39,541 nt of DNA from Alphaproteobacteria bacterium (GTDB lineage: Bacteria; Pseudomonadota; Alphaproteobacteria; UBA7985; JAUIBT01): contig JAUIDR010000030.1 of NCBI GenBank assembly GCA_030428565.1, forward strand, positions 1 through 39,541. The letters run 5' to 3'. The notes under the pieces are model-generated. The model saw only the letters and a program-made list of their open reading frames with translations. It did not search any database and was not told the DNA's origin. The position numbers and the translations under genes are program-made. Below are positions 7,662 to 15,642 of this stretch, piece after piece. Each line of letters begins with the position of its first letter. Positions within the stretch are counted from its first letter, which is position 1.

Positions 7662-8981
7662 TTAGGGGCTTGGTTGCTTGAGCGCACGCCAAGCAATGTC
7701 GCGGCGATAGAAGCCTTGCGGCCAGTCGATGGCAGCGCAGCCGCGATAGGCCAGGGCTTGGGCATCCGCCAGCTGGGGTGACAAGGCGCTGATGGCCAGC
7801 ACGCGGCCGCCGGTGGCGATGATTTGGCCGGCCTCGTTCTCTGCGGTTCCCGCGTGGAAGACCAGCGCCGGGCAATCGGAAAGCCCAGCGATGGTGCTGC
7901 CTTTCTCATAACTGCCGGGATAGCCCTGGTTAGCAAATATGACGGTGATGGCCGCCTCATCGCGCCACTGCGGCGCGGGCGCGTCGGCTAACTTGCCGTT
8001 GGCCACGGCTGCCAACAGGGGCAGCAGGTCGCTTTGCAAGCGCAGCATCAAGACTTGGCATTCTGGATCACCAAAGCGAACGTTGAATTCTAGCACCTGG
8101 ATTTGCTCGGCGCCAGCCTTGGTCTCGTCGATCATCAGTCCGATAAACAGAACGCCGCGCAGCGGACAGCCGCGCGCCTTCATGGTCCGCGCGATGGGCT
8201 TGGCGATGGTCTCAAGAATGGCCTGCTCTCTGGCATCGCTCACGATGGGGGCAGGGGTATAAGCCCCCATACCGCCGGTGTTCTCGCCCGTGTCGCCTTC
8301 GCCGACGCGCTTGTGATCTTGGGCCGATCCGAAGGCCAGAACCTCATCGCCATCGACCAAAACGAAATAGGAGGCTTCTTCGCCCGTCAAAAAGGCTTCA
8401 ACGACCAGGGTCTCGCCCGGTTTGTGTAGGCGATCGACGGCATCAAGGGCTTGGTCAAGGCTCTCGGCGACCACAACGCCCTTGCCCGCGGCCAAGCCAT
8501 CGGCCTTGACGACAATTGGCGCGCCTTGCTGGCGGATGAAAGCCTTGGCGGCCTCTGGGTCATCGAAGCTGCCATAGGCGGCGGTCGGTACGCCTGCTTC
8601 AGCCATCACGTCCTTGGCGAAGGCTTTGGAGCCCTCCAGTTCGGCGGCGGCTTGGTCGTGACCAAAGACCGGGAAGCCTTGCGCGCGCAGGGCATCGGCC
8701 AGACCTTCGACCAGTGGTTGTTCCGGGCCGACAACGACAAGATCGATGTCTTGCTCGCTGCAAAAAGCCAGGATTTCGGCCTGCTCGCTGAGCGCGATTT
8801 GCGAGACCGGGGCAAAGCTGGTCGGACCGTCGGCCAGACCCTTGCCGCCCATGACCGCGGGCATATCGAGCATGCCGGGGTTGCCGGGCGCGCAATAAAG
8901 GCGAGTGCATTGAGCCGATTGGGCGATTTTCCAAGCTAACGCGTGTTCGCGGCCGCCAGAGCCGATAAGCAAAACGTTCAT
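7662..8981 (-). CDS. purD: phosphoribosylamine-glycine ligase PurD
   Basis: PurD (GAR synthetase) joins glycine to phosphoribosylamine with ATP, the second step of purine synthesis. Read from ATG 8981 the product is 439 aa, beginning MNVLLIGSGGREHALAW, the classic PurD N-terminus. The ATP-grasp core is visible: the VVVGPEQPLVEGL substrate region, VVKADGLAAGKGVVVA, GEEASYFVLVDG, and GGMGAYTPAPI. The C-terminus FYRRDIAWRAL also matches the family. An upstream extension of 61 codons in the same frame is low in similarity and was left out. No clear Shine-Dalgarno was seen. It is divergent from xseA and upstream of purH. Confidence 0.98.
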   Translation of the reverse strand: MNVLLIGSGGREHALAWKIAQSAQCTRLYCAPGNPGMLDMPAVMGGKGLADGPTSFAPVSQIALSEQAEILAFCSEQDIDLVVVGPEQPLVEGLADALRAQGFPVFGHDQAAAELEGSKAFAKDVMAEAGVPTAAYGSFDDPEAAKAFIRQQGAPIVVKADGLAAGKGVVVAESLDQALDAVDRLHKPGETLVVEAFLTGEEASYFVLVDGDEVLAFGSAQDHKRVGEGDTGENTGGMGAYTPAPIVSDAREQAILETIAKPIARTMKARGCPLRGVLFIGLMIDETKAGAEQIQVLEFNVRFGDPECQVLMLRLQSDLLPLLAAVANGKLADAPAPQWRDEAAITVIFANQGYPGSYEKGSTIAGLSDCPALVFHAGTAENEAGQIIATGGRVLAISALSPQLADAQALAYRGCAAIDWPQGFYRRDIAWRALKQPSP

Positions 8982-9247
8982 GATGGAAGCAATGAAACCT
9001 TGCAGTTCCTGAGCAGATCGGGCGCAGAGCGCCTCCGCTGCGGTCAATTTCGGGGAGGGTGCGACGGCCTTGAACGGCCCCGCTTTGGTATTTGCGCCCT
9101 GATTAGCAACAAGCCAGCGCCAAGAAAAGGGATCGCATTGCCACAAGGCGTCTGACTCGGCCATTTAGGCCGGCTAGCCGGGAAAATTGCGCTTTGGGGG
9201 TGGATAAGCTGCTTTTTCGACGCCGCGCCTTGCGCTAAACCCATGCC

Positions 9248-10975
9248 ATGACAACACCGCGCTTTCAATTTTCAGGCTCAGCGGAGCGGCCGGGCGCTCG
9301 CTCGACCAAGGCTGCAACCCAGGTTCCCAACCCCAACGCCACCGAATATTCGGTCAGCGAACTGTCGCTTGCCGTCAAGCGCACGGTTGAGACCAGCTTT
9401 GACTTTGTGCGCGTGCGCGGGGAGATCTCGCGTCCGACCTATGCACGCTCTGGCCATTTGTACTTTACGCTAAAAGACGAGAAGGCGGTTCTGGACGTGG
9501 TCTGTTGGAAGGGCCAGGTCGCCAAGCTCTCGACCCGCGCCGAAGAGGGGCTGGAGATCATCGCCCAGGGCCGCTTGACCACCTATCCGGGCTCTTCCAA
9601 GTATCAATTGGTGCTGGAAGCCATGGAGCCCGCAGGCGAAGGCGCACTGCTCAAACTGTTAGAAGAGCGAAAAAAGAAACTGGCCGGCGAAGGCCTGTTC
9701 GACCAGGAGCGCAAGCAAAGCCTGCCGTTTTTACCGCGCTCGATTGGCGTCGTGACCTCGCCGACGGGGGCGGTCATACGTGATATTTTGCACCGCATCG
9801 CCGATCGCTTTGCGCGTCCGGTGCGCCTGTGGCCGGTCAAAGTGCAAGGCCAAGGTGCCGCCGAGCAAATCGCAGCCGCGATTGCCGGTTTCAACGCTTT
9901 GCCTGATGACTTGCGCCCTGATATTTTAATCGTCGGGCGCGGCGGCGGCAGTCTGGAAGATCTGTGGGCATTTAACGAAGAAGTGGTGGTGCGCGCGATT
10001 GCTGACAGTCGCTTGCCCATTATCTCGGCCGTGGGTCACGAGACCGATACAACGCTGGCCGATTTCGCCGCTGACTGGCGCGCCCCGACCCCAACCGGGG
10101 CGGCCGAGCGCGCGGTTCCCGTCCGCACTGAGCTGCTGCTGGGGGTGGAGGATTATGGGCTTCGCCTGGGGCGCAGCGGCCAAGCGCTGATGGCGCGCCG
10201 CAAGGAGGCTCTGGCTGGTCTCGCGCGTGGTCTTGGTCAACCTGGCCAACTTCTCGATTTGGCTTACCAGCGCAGTGACACCTTGGCTCAGCGCCTGGAT
10301 CGTGGCTTTGAGCGCCAGGTCCAGGTCAAAAGCCAGGCGGTCGAGCGTTTGGCACTGAAATTGTTGCATCCGCGCGAAACCTTAAGGGCCGCTGAAGACC
10401 GCCTAACCCAAGGCTTTGAGCGCTTGGGGCTGGCCAGCCGATCCATGCTGCGGGCGGCGGCTGGCGATTGGCGCAACCTGCAAGCCCCGCGCCGTTTGGC
10501 CCAGGCCCTGCAACGACAGCTCGATCGCGACGGCCAGGCGCTGAGCCAGTTGGTTGCCCTCATGGCTTCTTATCAGGCGGTGGACAAGCGGGCTCTGGAG
10601 CGCGGCTACGCGCGGGTCGAGCGTCCCGATGGCAGCTTGGTGACGCAGGCAGCGGCCCTGGCAGCGGGCGAACGTTTGCGGTTGGTCTTTTCGGATGGCG
10701 CGGGTCTGGTGCAGGCCCTAGGCCAGAGCGAGCCTTTGGGCCAGAGCGATCCCGTGGGCAAGAGCGAGTCCACGGGGCCGCAATCGCAACCCAAGCCTGC
10801 CCTAGGACAGCCACACGCCGATGCTAAAGAGCCGGATAGTCCTAACGCGCCCGCGGTCGATGCTGCAGTCGAAACTGAGCCTGAAAAGGCCAGTGCCCAA
10901 CGCTCAGGCAAAGAAGGGCGTAAGGAAAAGCCGCGTTCCAAAGACCAAGACGATAAGCAGGGCTGGCTGCTCTAG
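9248..10975 (+). CDS. xseA: exodeoxyribonuclease VII large subunit XseA
   Basis: XseA is the catalytic subunit of exonuclease VII, which degrades single-stranded DNA in repair and recombination together with XseB (not in this window). The 575-aa product has an OB-fold (about residues 30-130, YSVSELSLAVKR onward, then GEISRPTYARSGHLYFTLKD). The nuclease domain follows, with GVVTSPTGAVIRDI, DILIVGRGGGSLEDLWAFN, AVGHETDTTLADFAAD and the PTPTGAAE signature, and then the helical region. After about residue 485 comes a tail of nearly 90 residues, rich in Ser, Pro, Gln, Lys and Glu and partly built of imperfect GQSEPLGQSDP-like repeats, making it longer than the common 400-540 aa. The start ATG at 9248 is the first in frame. 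Confidence 0.97.
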   Translation: MTTPRFQFSGSAERPGARSTKAATQVPNPNATEYSVSELSLAVKRTVETSFDFVRVRGEISRPTYARSGHLYFTLKDEKAVLDVVCWKGQVAKLSTRAEEGLEIIAQGRLTTYPGSSKYQLVLEAMEPAGEGALLKLLEERKKKLAGEGLFDQERKQSLPFLPRSIGVVTSPTGAVIRDILHRIADRFARPVRLWPVKVQGQGAAEQIAAAIAGFNALPDDLRPDILIVGRGGGSLEDLWAFNEEVVVRAIADSRLPIISAVGHETDTTLADFAADWRAPTPTGAAERAVPVRTELLLGVEDYGLRLGRSGQALMARRKEALAGLARGLGQPGQLLDLAYQRSDTLAQRLDRGFERQVQVKSQAVERLALKLLHPRETLRAAEDRLTQGFERLGLASRSMLRAAAGDWRNLQAPRRLAQALQRQLDRDGQALSQLVALMASYQAVDKRALERGYARVERPDGSLVTQAAALAAGERLRLVFSDGAGLVQALGQSEPLGQSDPVGKSESTGPQSQPKPALGQPHADAKEPDSPNAPAVDAAVETEPEKASAQRSGKEGRKEKPRSKDQDDKQGWLL

Positions 10976-11116
10976 TCTGCCGTACGGCGGGCTTCTGTCC
11001 TACCAAATCCGCGTCGCTGCCTGCCTCGCTGAATTCGAAAGGCTCATGTTCTTTGTTACAGTATCGAGAGACAAGAAAGTCCTGGCGGCGCGGCGAATTT
11101 TCTAGTGGAGCCGCCC

Positions 11117-12037
11117 ATGCGCCCATTCTTTTCTGACCTGACCGCGCAGCCCAACCCTCGGGCTCCTTGCGGTTTGCCCCAATGGCGGCAAGCGCAGGCG
11201 CTGGTGTCCCTGTCGTTGGGCCTGGCGTTGGGCCTAATGCTGGCCTTGACGTTTGGGGCTCCGCTCTATGCGCTTACCGTCCTGAAACCGGAGGCCGCCC
11301 AACAAGGGGCGCTGATCTGGGCTCAATCCCAGCCAGGCGCTAAAGTGACAGTGGCTGGCAAGGCCGTGCCCGTGCTGCCCGATGGCCGCCTGTTGATCGC
11401 TTTGGGCCGTGATGCTCCGGCCAAGGTCGAGCTGGTTGAGACCCTGGCAAACGGCCAAAGCCAGACCCTGGCCCTGGCCGTCAAGCAGCGCAAGTTTGAC
11501 ATCCAACGCATCGACGGCCTGCCTTCCGGCAAAGTGACGCCGCCGCGCAAAGCAGAGCTGCAAGCGCGCATCAATCGTGAAGTGGCGGAGATCAAGGCCG
11601 CTCGGGCGATTATGACGCCCTATCCCTTGTTCGATAGCGGCATCGAATGGCCGCTGCTGGGCCGGATATCGGGCGTCTATGGCTCACAGCGGGTGCTGAA
11701 CGGCACGCCAAAGACGCCGCATTATGGCATTGATATCGCGCGGCCAGAGGGCACCTCGGTCCGTGCGCCTGCCGATGGTGTGGTGCGGCTCATCCACACC
11801 GACAACTACTATTCAGGCGGTACGCTGATCTTAGATCACGGCTACGGGCTGAACTCGGCCTTTTTGCATATGAAGGCCTTTCACGTCAGCGAGGGCGACT
11901 ACGTGCCCAAGGGCTTTGTCATTGGGACAGTGGGATCAACGGGCCGTTCGACCGGGCCGCACCTGGATTGGCGCATCACCTATAACGGTGTTCGGGTTGA
12001 CCCGGCGCTTGTGGCCGGGCCTATGCCCAAGCAATAG
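11117..12037 (+). CDS. exported LytM/M23-family protein with altered metal site
   Basis: This is a probable periplasmic cell-wall protein of the M23 (LytM) fold, which in the family cleaves peptide cross-links of peptidoglycan or activates amidases. From ATG 11117 (GGAG six bases upstream) it is 306 aa. There is a hydrophobic export segment at about residues 27-53, a beta-rich middle part and a C-terminal LytM domain from about 178. Family ligands His202 and Asp206 (HYGID) and the catalytic-type His251 are present. The usual HxH motif is HLD here (His282, Asp284), so one zinc ligand His is replaced by Asp. As far as I recall, a subgroup of proteobacterial homologues shares GPHLDWR. It may keep metal with Asp, or be non-catalytic. 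Confidence 0.88.
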   Translation: MRPFFSDLTAQPNPRAPCGLPQWRQAQALVSLSLGLALGLMLALTFGAPLYALTVLKPEAAQQGALIWAQSQPGAKVTVAGKAVPVLPDGRLLIALGRDAPAKVELVETLANGQSQTLALAVKQRKFDIQRIDGLPSGKVTPPRKAELQARINREVAEIKAARAIMTPYPLFDSGIEWPLLGRISGVYGSQRVLNGTPKTPHYGIDIARPEGTSVRAPADGVVRLIHTDNYYSGGTLILDHGYGLNSAFLHMKAFHVSEGDYVPKGFVIGTVGSTGRSTGPHLDWRITYNGVRVDPALVAGPMPKQ

Positions 12038-12168
12038 TCAGCCTTTGGCGCGCTCGTCTGCCCCCAAAACGACCAGGCCCGCGATGCGCCACGCTTGGAA
12101 TGGCGCGCCAAAGCGGTTATGACCTGCGCCAAGCTCCTTTCTCACCGCCTGCATATTTAGTCGCGACT

Positions 12169-13149
12169 ATGACCTCGCCCTTAACCGCATCTTCACCGCT
12201 GCCTGCCGCTGAGGCTTCCCGATCAGAGGGACCAAGCCTCCAAGGGCAAGACGCCGTGGCCGATCCCCACTCGGCCAATACCAACAAGCTCCGCAAGCGC
12301 CTGACCCGCAACGTGGCTGAGGCCAACATCGACTTCAATATGATCGAGGACGGCGACCGGGTACTGGTGTGCTGCTCGGGCGGCAAAGATTCCTACACGC
12401 TGCTGACTATTCTGGCCGACCTGGCTCAGCGCGCGCCGCTGAATTTTGAGCTGGTGGCGATGAACCTGGATCAAAAGCAGCCAGGTTTCCCCGATGAGGT
12501 ATTGCCCGCCTACTTTGAAACCACGGGCTTGGCCTACCGCATCGTCACCGAAGACACCTATGCCATCGTGAAAGACAAGATCGCGGCCGGAAAGACCACC
12601 TGCTCGCTGTGTTCGCGCTTGCGCCGGGGCATCATCTATCGCACCGCGCGGGAGTTGGGTTGCAATAAGATCGCTCTGGGGCACCACCGCGACGACATCC
12701 TTGAGACCTTCTTTTTAAATCTGTTCTTTGCCGGTCGCCTGAAGGCCATGCCGCCCAAGCTGAAGACCGACACGGGCGACCTGATGGTAATCCGGCCATT
12801 GGCCTACTGCGCTGAAAAGGATATCGCGCGGTTTGCCCGCGCTATGGCCTATCCCATCATTCCTTGCAATCTTTGCGGTTCGCAGGAAAATCTCCAGCGC
12901 CAGAACATCAAAGCCATGTTGCAGGATTGGGAGAAGAGCTACCCAGGCCGCGCTGACATTATGTTCAAGGCGCTGCAAAACCTGGTGCCTTCGCACCTCA
13001 TGGATCACCGGCATTTCGAGTTTGCCGAATTGCGCGTCGATCAAGAAGGCGGTTGGGATTTTGGCGTCGAGCCCGAGTCTGGCGATCGCGCGGGCACGGC
13101 GGCCTTTTTGAGCCAATGGCTGCCCAATCCGGCGACAAGCGCAGACTAG
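12169..13149 (+). CDS. ttcA: tRNA 2-thiocytidine(32) synthetase TtcA
   Basis: TtcA thiolates cytidine 32 of certain tRNAs, using ATP and an iron-sulfur cluster. Read from ATG 12169 the product is 326 aa. The PP-loop SGGKDS is at about residues 70-75. Cysteine pairs CSLC (145/148) and CNLC (233/236) match the family's cluster-binding cysteines. [14 protein letters not shown] and the C-terminal [11 protein letters not shown] region are typical of TtcA. Conserved sequence begins only around [11 protein letters not shown], so the exact start is unsure. ATG 12100 in the same frame would add 23 residues, and neither start has a strong ribosome-binding site. Confidence 0.96.
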   Translation: MTSPLTASSPLPAAEASRSEGPSLQGQDAVADPHSANTNKLRKRLTRNVAEANIDFNMIEDGDRVLVCCSGGKDSYTLLTILADLAQRAPLNFELVAMNLDQKQPGFPDEVLPAYFETTGLAYRIVTEDTYAIVKDKIAAGKTTCSLCSRLRRGIIYRTARELGCNKIALGHHRDDILETFFLNLFFAGRLKAMPPKLKTDTGDLMVIRPLAYCAEKDIARFARAMAYPIIPCNLCGSQENLQRQNIKAMLQDWEKSYPGRADIMFKALQNLVPSHLMDHRHFEFAELRVDQEGGWDFGVEPESGDRAGTAAFLSQWLPNPATSAD

Positions 13150-13349
13150 CGGTGCTCCTGCACCGGCATCAACCCCAGATTGCATTGCAAAATGCGAGCC
13201 TTTCCAAGCGCTTGTCCGTGAAACTCCGCTGATAGTGGCCAGGCCTTGAACTTGGCCCCATACTAACCTTAGGTAAAGTATATCTTCGTTTGAGCCCGCC
13301 GTTGGCGGAGCCTGACGGCCTATTGCGCTTTAAACCTAAGGAAAGATCC

Positions 13350-14009
13350 ATGACCTTCCCCGATCCCCGCTCTTCAAGCACGCCGCGCAATCGCCTGCAG
13401 CGCCGTTTTGCGGCGCGCGTGGTCGCCAAGAGCCGCCGTCTGGACCTGCGTCCCTTGGGGATCCTGGCCGGGCTTGTGCTGCTGGCATTCGGTCTGGCGC
13501 TGGCAGGTCAGGCGCGCGCTGATATGGCCAAGCAACGCTGCTATACCGTGATGGACAAGCCCGCCCATCTGAGCGCGGCCCCCGTTACAAGCCAAGCCCC
13601 GCTCGCGGGTGGCCCGCCGCAGATCGTCAACACGCTGCCGCAAGGCCAGGTGGCCAACCAGGCCTACTACGTGGCGCCCAACGGCCAGCCCGTTTTGCCG
13701 GCATCCCAGGGAACCAGCGGACTGGGGGTCATCATCGACGGCAAGTGGTACCCGGAGCCGGACGTTTCGGGCTATTTCTATTACGTTGAGGTTCAAGGCG
13801 ACGCCTCGGTCTACTGTGAGCCAGGCGTGCCGGTGGTCTATCAACAGCCCGCTCATGCAAGCGAGGCCGCCATGAACAGGGATGTGACCCAGCAGGGCAC
13901 GCGCTCTGGTGGCGTGCTGCCGCCGCAACAAGATGGCGGCCCGGTCGTGGTGCCCATCGGCTACGCCGGCGCGCCCGGCACGGTCTTTCAGCCGGTCGTC
14001 GATAACTAG
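13350..14009 (+). CDS. exported protein of unknown function, 219 aa
   Basis: ATG 13350 has a good ribosome-binding site (TAAGGAAAG) and gives 219 aa. Basic N-terminus, hydrophobic stretch at about residues 36-54 and an ARA site near 57 form a signal peptide or anchor. The exported part contains two cysteines (about 64 and 155), one near KQRCYTV and one in SVYCEPG, spaced so that a disulfide is possible. A compact middle region (LGVIIDGKWYPEPDVSGYFYYV) is followed by a low-complexity Gly/Pro/Gln tail. No family is recognised. The next gene downstream also encodes a small exported protein on the same strand, 200 bp away, and the two could act in the envelope together. Confidence 0.75.
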   Translation: MTFPDPRSSSTPRNRLQRRFAARVVAKSRRLDLRPLGILAGLVLLAFGLALAGQARADMAKQRCYTVMDKPAHLSAAPVTSQAPLAGGPPQIVNTLPQGQVANQAYYVAPNGQPVLPASQGTSGLGVIIDGKWYPEPDVSGYFYYVEVQGDASVYCEPGVPVVYQQPAHASEAAMNRDVTQQGTRSGGVLPPQQDGGPVVVPIGYAGAPGTVFQPVVDN

Positions 14010-14077
14010 GGGCGCTGGGCTCGTGCCTGCGGTGCTCATCGCCTTAGGCCGAGCGACGGGTTGAGGTTTGACGCCAG

Positions 14078-14101
14078 GGACGCAACCTGGGACGCAACCT
14101 G
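14078..14101. repeat. tandem duplication, 12-bp unit x2
   Basis: The unit ggacgcaacctg is found at 14078-14089 and 14090-14101 in the gap between the two exported-protein genes. Confidence 0.8.
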
Positions 14102-14210
14102 GGGCACAATCAGGGGCGCGTCGGATATCGACATAGGCGCGCACTGAGCGTCGAGGCCAGAACGAGACCCTCGCCGCGGGCCGGGTGCGCGTTTGGCTAA
14201 GGAGGAGCCC

Positions 14211-14705
14211 ATGATCCCACGTCTACCGCCGCTTCTAAGCCCGTCTTTGGCGCGCCAACGTGGCCGCTACGCGCTATCTGGCCTGTTAGTCGGACTTGGC
14301 TTGGTCGCCGTCCTCACTACCGCAGCTCAAGCCCAATCTATGGCCGAGCCGCAAGCGCCAACACCGCGCGCTTCTGCCCTCCAAGGGCCGGTCGTGACAT
14401 ACTGGCATCCGCACCAAGTGCAGCTTCAATACCGCCAACAGACGCTGACGGTGCCGCAATGGCAGCTGCAGCCGGTCTGGGCGCAACAAAGCCTGCCCAG
14501 TCTGCAGCCGAGCTATCAGCGGGTCACGGCGATCACCTATCGCCCGCGTTTGATTCTGGAGCCCGTCGAGACGTCGGTTTGGCGTTTGCACTGGCAACAA
14601 CAGCAAGGACAAAGAGCGATTCGGGTCTGGCAGCCGCAAATCAAGCCGCAACAGATACAAATTTGGTATCCGCATTGGCAGACGGTGGCACCCGAGGTGC
14701 GCTAG
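14211..14705 (+). CDS. exported Gln/Trp-rich protein of unknown function, 164 aa
   Basis: The start is well supported: ATG 14211 lies just after a full AAGGAGG (14199-14205). The 164-aa product has a signal peptide with hydrophobic core at about residues 22-38 and a likely cut after AQA (about 41). The mature part of about 123 residues is unusually rich in glutamine (about 26) and tryptophan (8). It shows a loose recurring pattern of W-x-P-x-Q/W (YWHPHQ, VWQPQI, IWYPHWQ) and alternating polar/aromatic residues as in beta strands. There are no cysteines after the signal. I do not recognise a family. The strong ribosome-binding site argues for efficient translation. Confidence 0.75.
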   Translation: MIPRLPPLLSPSLARQRGRYALSGLLVGLGLVAVLTTAAQAQSMAEPQAPTPRASALQGPVVTYWHPHQVQLQYRQQTLTVPQWQLQPVWAQQSLPSLQPSYQRVTAITYRPRLILEPVETSVWRLHWQQQQGQRAIRVWQPQIKPQQIQIWYPHWQTVAPEVR

Positions 14706-14784
14706 GCTGGCGAACACCCGCAGTGGGGTGGCGAATCTGGTCAACCGGGCGAAGCGCCAACGCCAGCAAGCGCTCTACGAGCGC

Positions 14785-14817
14785 CCTAGTAGCAGCCTAG
14801 TAGCAGCCTAGTAGCAG
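14785..14817. repeat. tandem repeat, 11-bp unit x3
   Basis: The unit cctagtagcag occurs three times without change at 14785-14795, 14796-14806 and 14807-14817. The 11-bp period is close to one helical turn. It lies 80 bp after the stop of the Gln/Trp-rich gene. Confidence 0.9.
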
Positions 14818-14875
14818 CTTGGCTGATAGATTTCGCGCAAATCGCCTGGAATCGCGCCGTCAAGACAGATAATCC

Positions 14876-14905
14876 TTGACCATAGGGGGCGTTGTTGCCT
14901 ATCAC
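14876..14905 (+). promoter_or_regulatory. possible sigma70 promoter of rpmB
   Basis: TTGACC (14876-14881), an 18-bp spacer and TATCAC (14900-14905) precede rpmB by about 150 bases. Both boxes are imperfect. Confidence 0.3.
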
Positions 14906-15052
14906 ACGCGTCCGATTTTCGCCAAAGCGACTCCCTGGGCGCTCTGCAATGGCAGGCTGAAACGCCGACTTGCGGCCCGGCTCGGACCATGAGCTCTACC
15001 TTGCCTCGGGGCTCAACTTTGGCTTTGACACTTTAGAGATGAAGAGAAACTC

Positions 15053-15358
15053 ATGGCTCGTCGTTGCGATTTTCTGAAAAAGGGCGTGCAGTCCGGTAAC
15101 AACGTTTCCCACGCGCACAATACCACACGCCGCCGCTACCTGCCGAACATTCAGACCAAGTCTTTGCTGTCAGAAGCGCTGGACGAAATGGTCAAGGTCA
15201 AGATTTCTATGCACGGCCTGCGCTCTGTTGAGCACAAGGGCGGCCTGGACGCTTTCTTGTTGAACACCGCCGACACCAAGCTTGGCCCCGATGCGCTGAA
15301 GATCAAGCGCCGTATCGTCCAGAAGATCCGTAAGGACGAGCGCCGCGCGGCCGCTTAA
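15053..15358 (+). CDS. rpmB: 50S ribosomal protein L28
   Basis: This encodes large-subunit ribosomal protein bL28, 101 aa, of the longer alphaproteobacterial form. The N-terminus MARRCDFLKKGVQSGNNVSHAHN and the following TRRRYLPNIQ region are the conserved L28 core; the C-terminal half is basic. A purine-rich site (GAAGAGAAA) precedes the ATG. A rho-independent terminator follows within 50 bases, so the gene is transcribed alone. No rpmG is adjacent. Confidence 0.98.
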   Translation: MARRCDFLKKGVQSGNNVSHAHNTTRRRYLPNIQTKSLLSEALDEMVKVKISMHGLRSVEHKGGLDAFLLNTADTKLGPDALKIKRRIVQKIRKDERRAAA

Positions 15359-15404
15359 GGCCAGCGCCTCGCCTGCTTTGCGCAGCGTCGGAAGACAAAA
15401 TTTA

Positions 15405-15434
15405 GGGCCGGGTGCCAGCGCACTCGGCCCTTTT
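15405..15434 (+). terminator. rho-independent terminator of rpmB
   Basis: An 11-bp stem GGGCCGGGTGC / GCACTCGGCCC (one G-T pair) with a four-base loop is followed by TTTT. It is 46 bases beyond the rpmB stop. Confidence 0.85.
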
Positions 15435-15470
15435 GTCGTTGCCTTGGTCGTTCGACCGGGCTCAGTGGTC

Positions 15471-15509
15471 CGGCGCCAGAGCCCGGCGCCAGAGCCCGGC
15501 GCAGTGGCC
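15471..15509. repeat. tandem repeat, 13-bp unit x3
   Basis: The unit cggcgccagagcc is at 15471-15483 and 15484-15496, with a diverged third copy cggcgcagtggcc at 15497-15509. It lies between the rpmB terminator and dispersed repeat copy B. Confidence 0.8.
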
Positions 15510-15534
15510 CGGCATCAAAGCCTAACGCTCTCGG

Positions 15535-15642
15535 CTAGAGCGTCGAGCGCTGGTGTAGCAACAGCCCATCCACTCTAGATGACTGATTTCTAACGCAAGT
15601 CCATGCTCACACGGGTTGGCACTCGTTCGCGGCTTGCGCTAG
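15535..15642 (+). repeat. dispersed intergenic repeat, copy B (full length)
   Basis: This is a full-length copy. It has left arm ctagagcgtcgagcgctgg, then gtagcaacagcccatcc, actctag, tgactgatttctaacgcaag, tccatgctca and ending tcgcggcttgcgctag. The last bases contain the stop codon of the flavin reductase gene, which reads in from the right on the minus strand. Confidence 0.9.

Larger units (their letters stand above)
14706..15052. other. intergenic region before rpmB
   Basis: No gene is supported here. It holds an 11-bp tandem repeat (14785-14817), a possible promoter for rpmB (14876-14905), and an otherwise unremarkable leader. Confidence 0.5.

Noticed and set aside
13374-14144. 256-codon minus-strand ORF opposite the exported 219-aa gene
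   Set aside because: The plus-strand gene has a signal peptide and a clear ribosome-binding site; the antisense product is Arg/Leu/His-rich and featureless.
15025-15030. TTGACA just upstream of rpmB
   Set aside because: The matching -10 box would fall at or inside the start of the gene, leaving no room for a leader with the ribosome-binding site.
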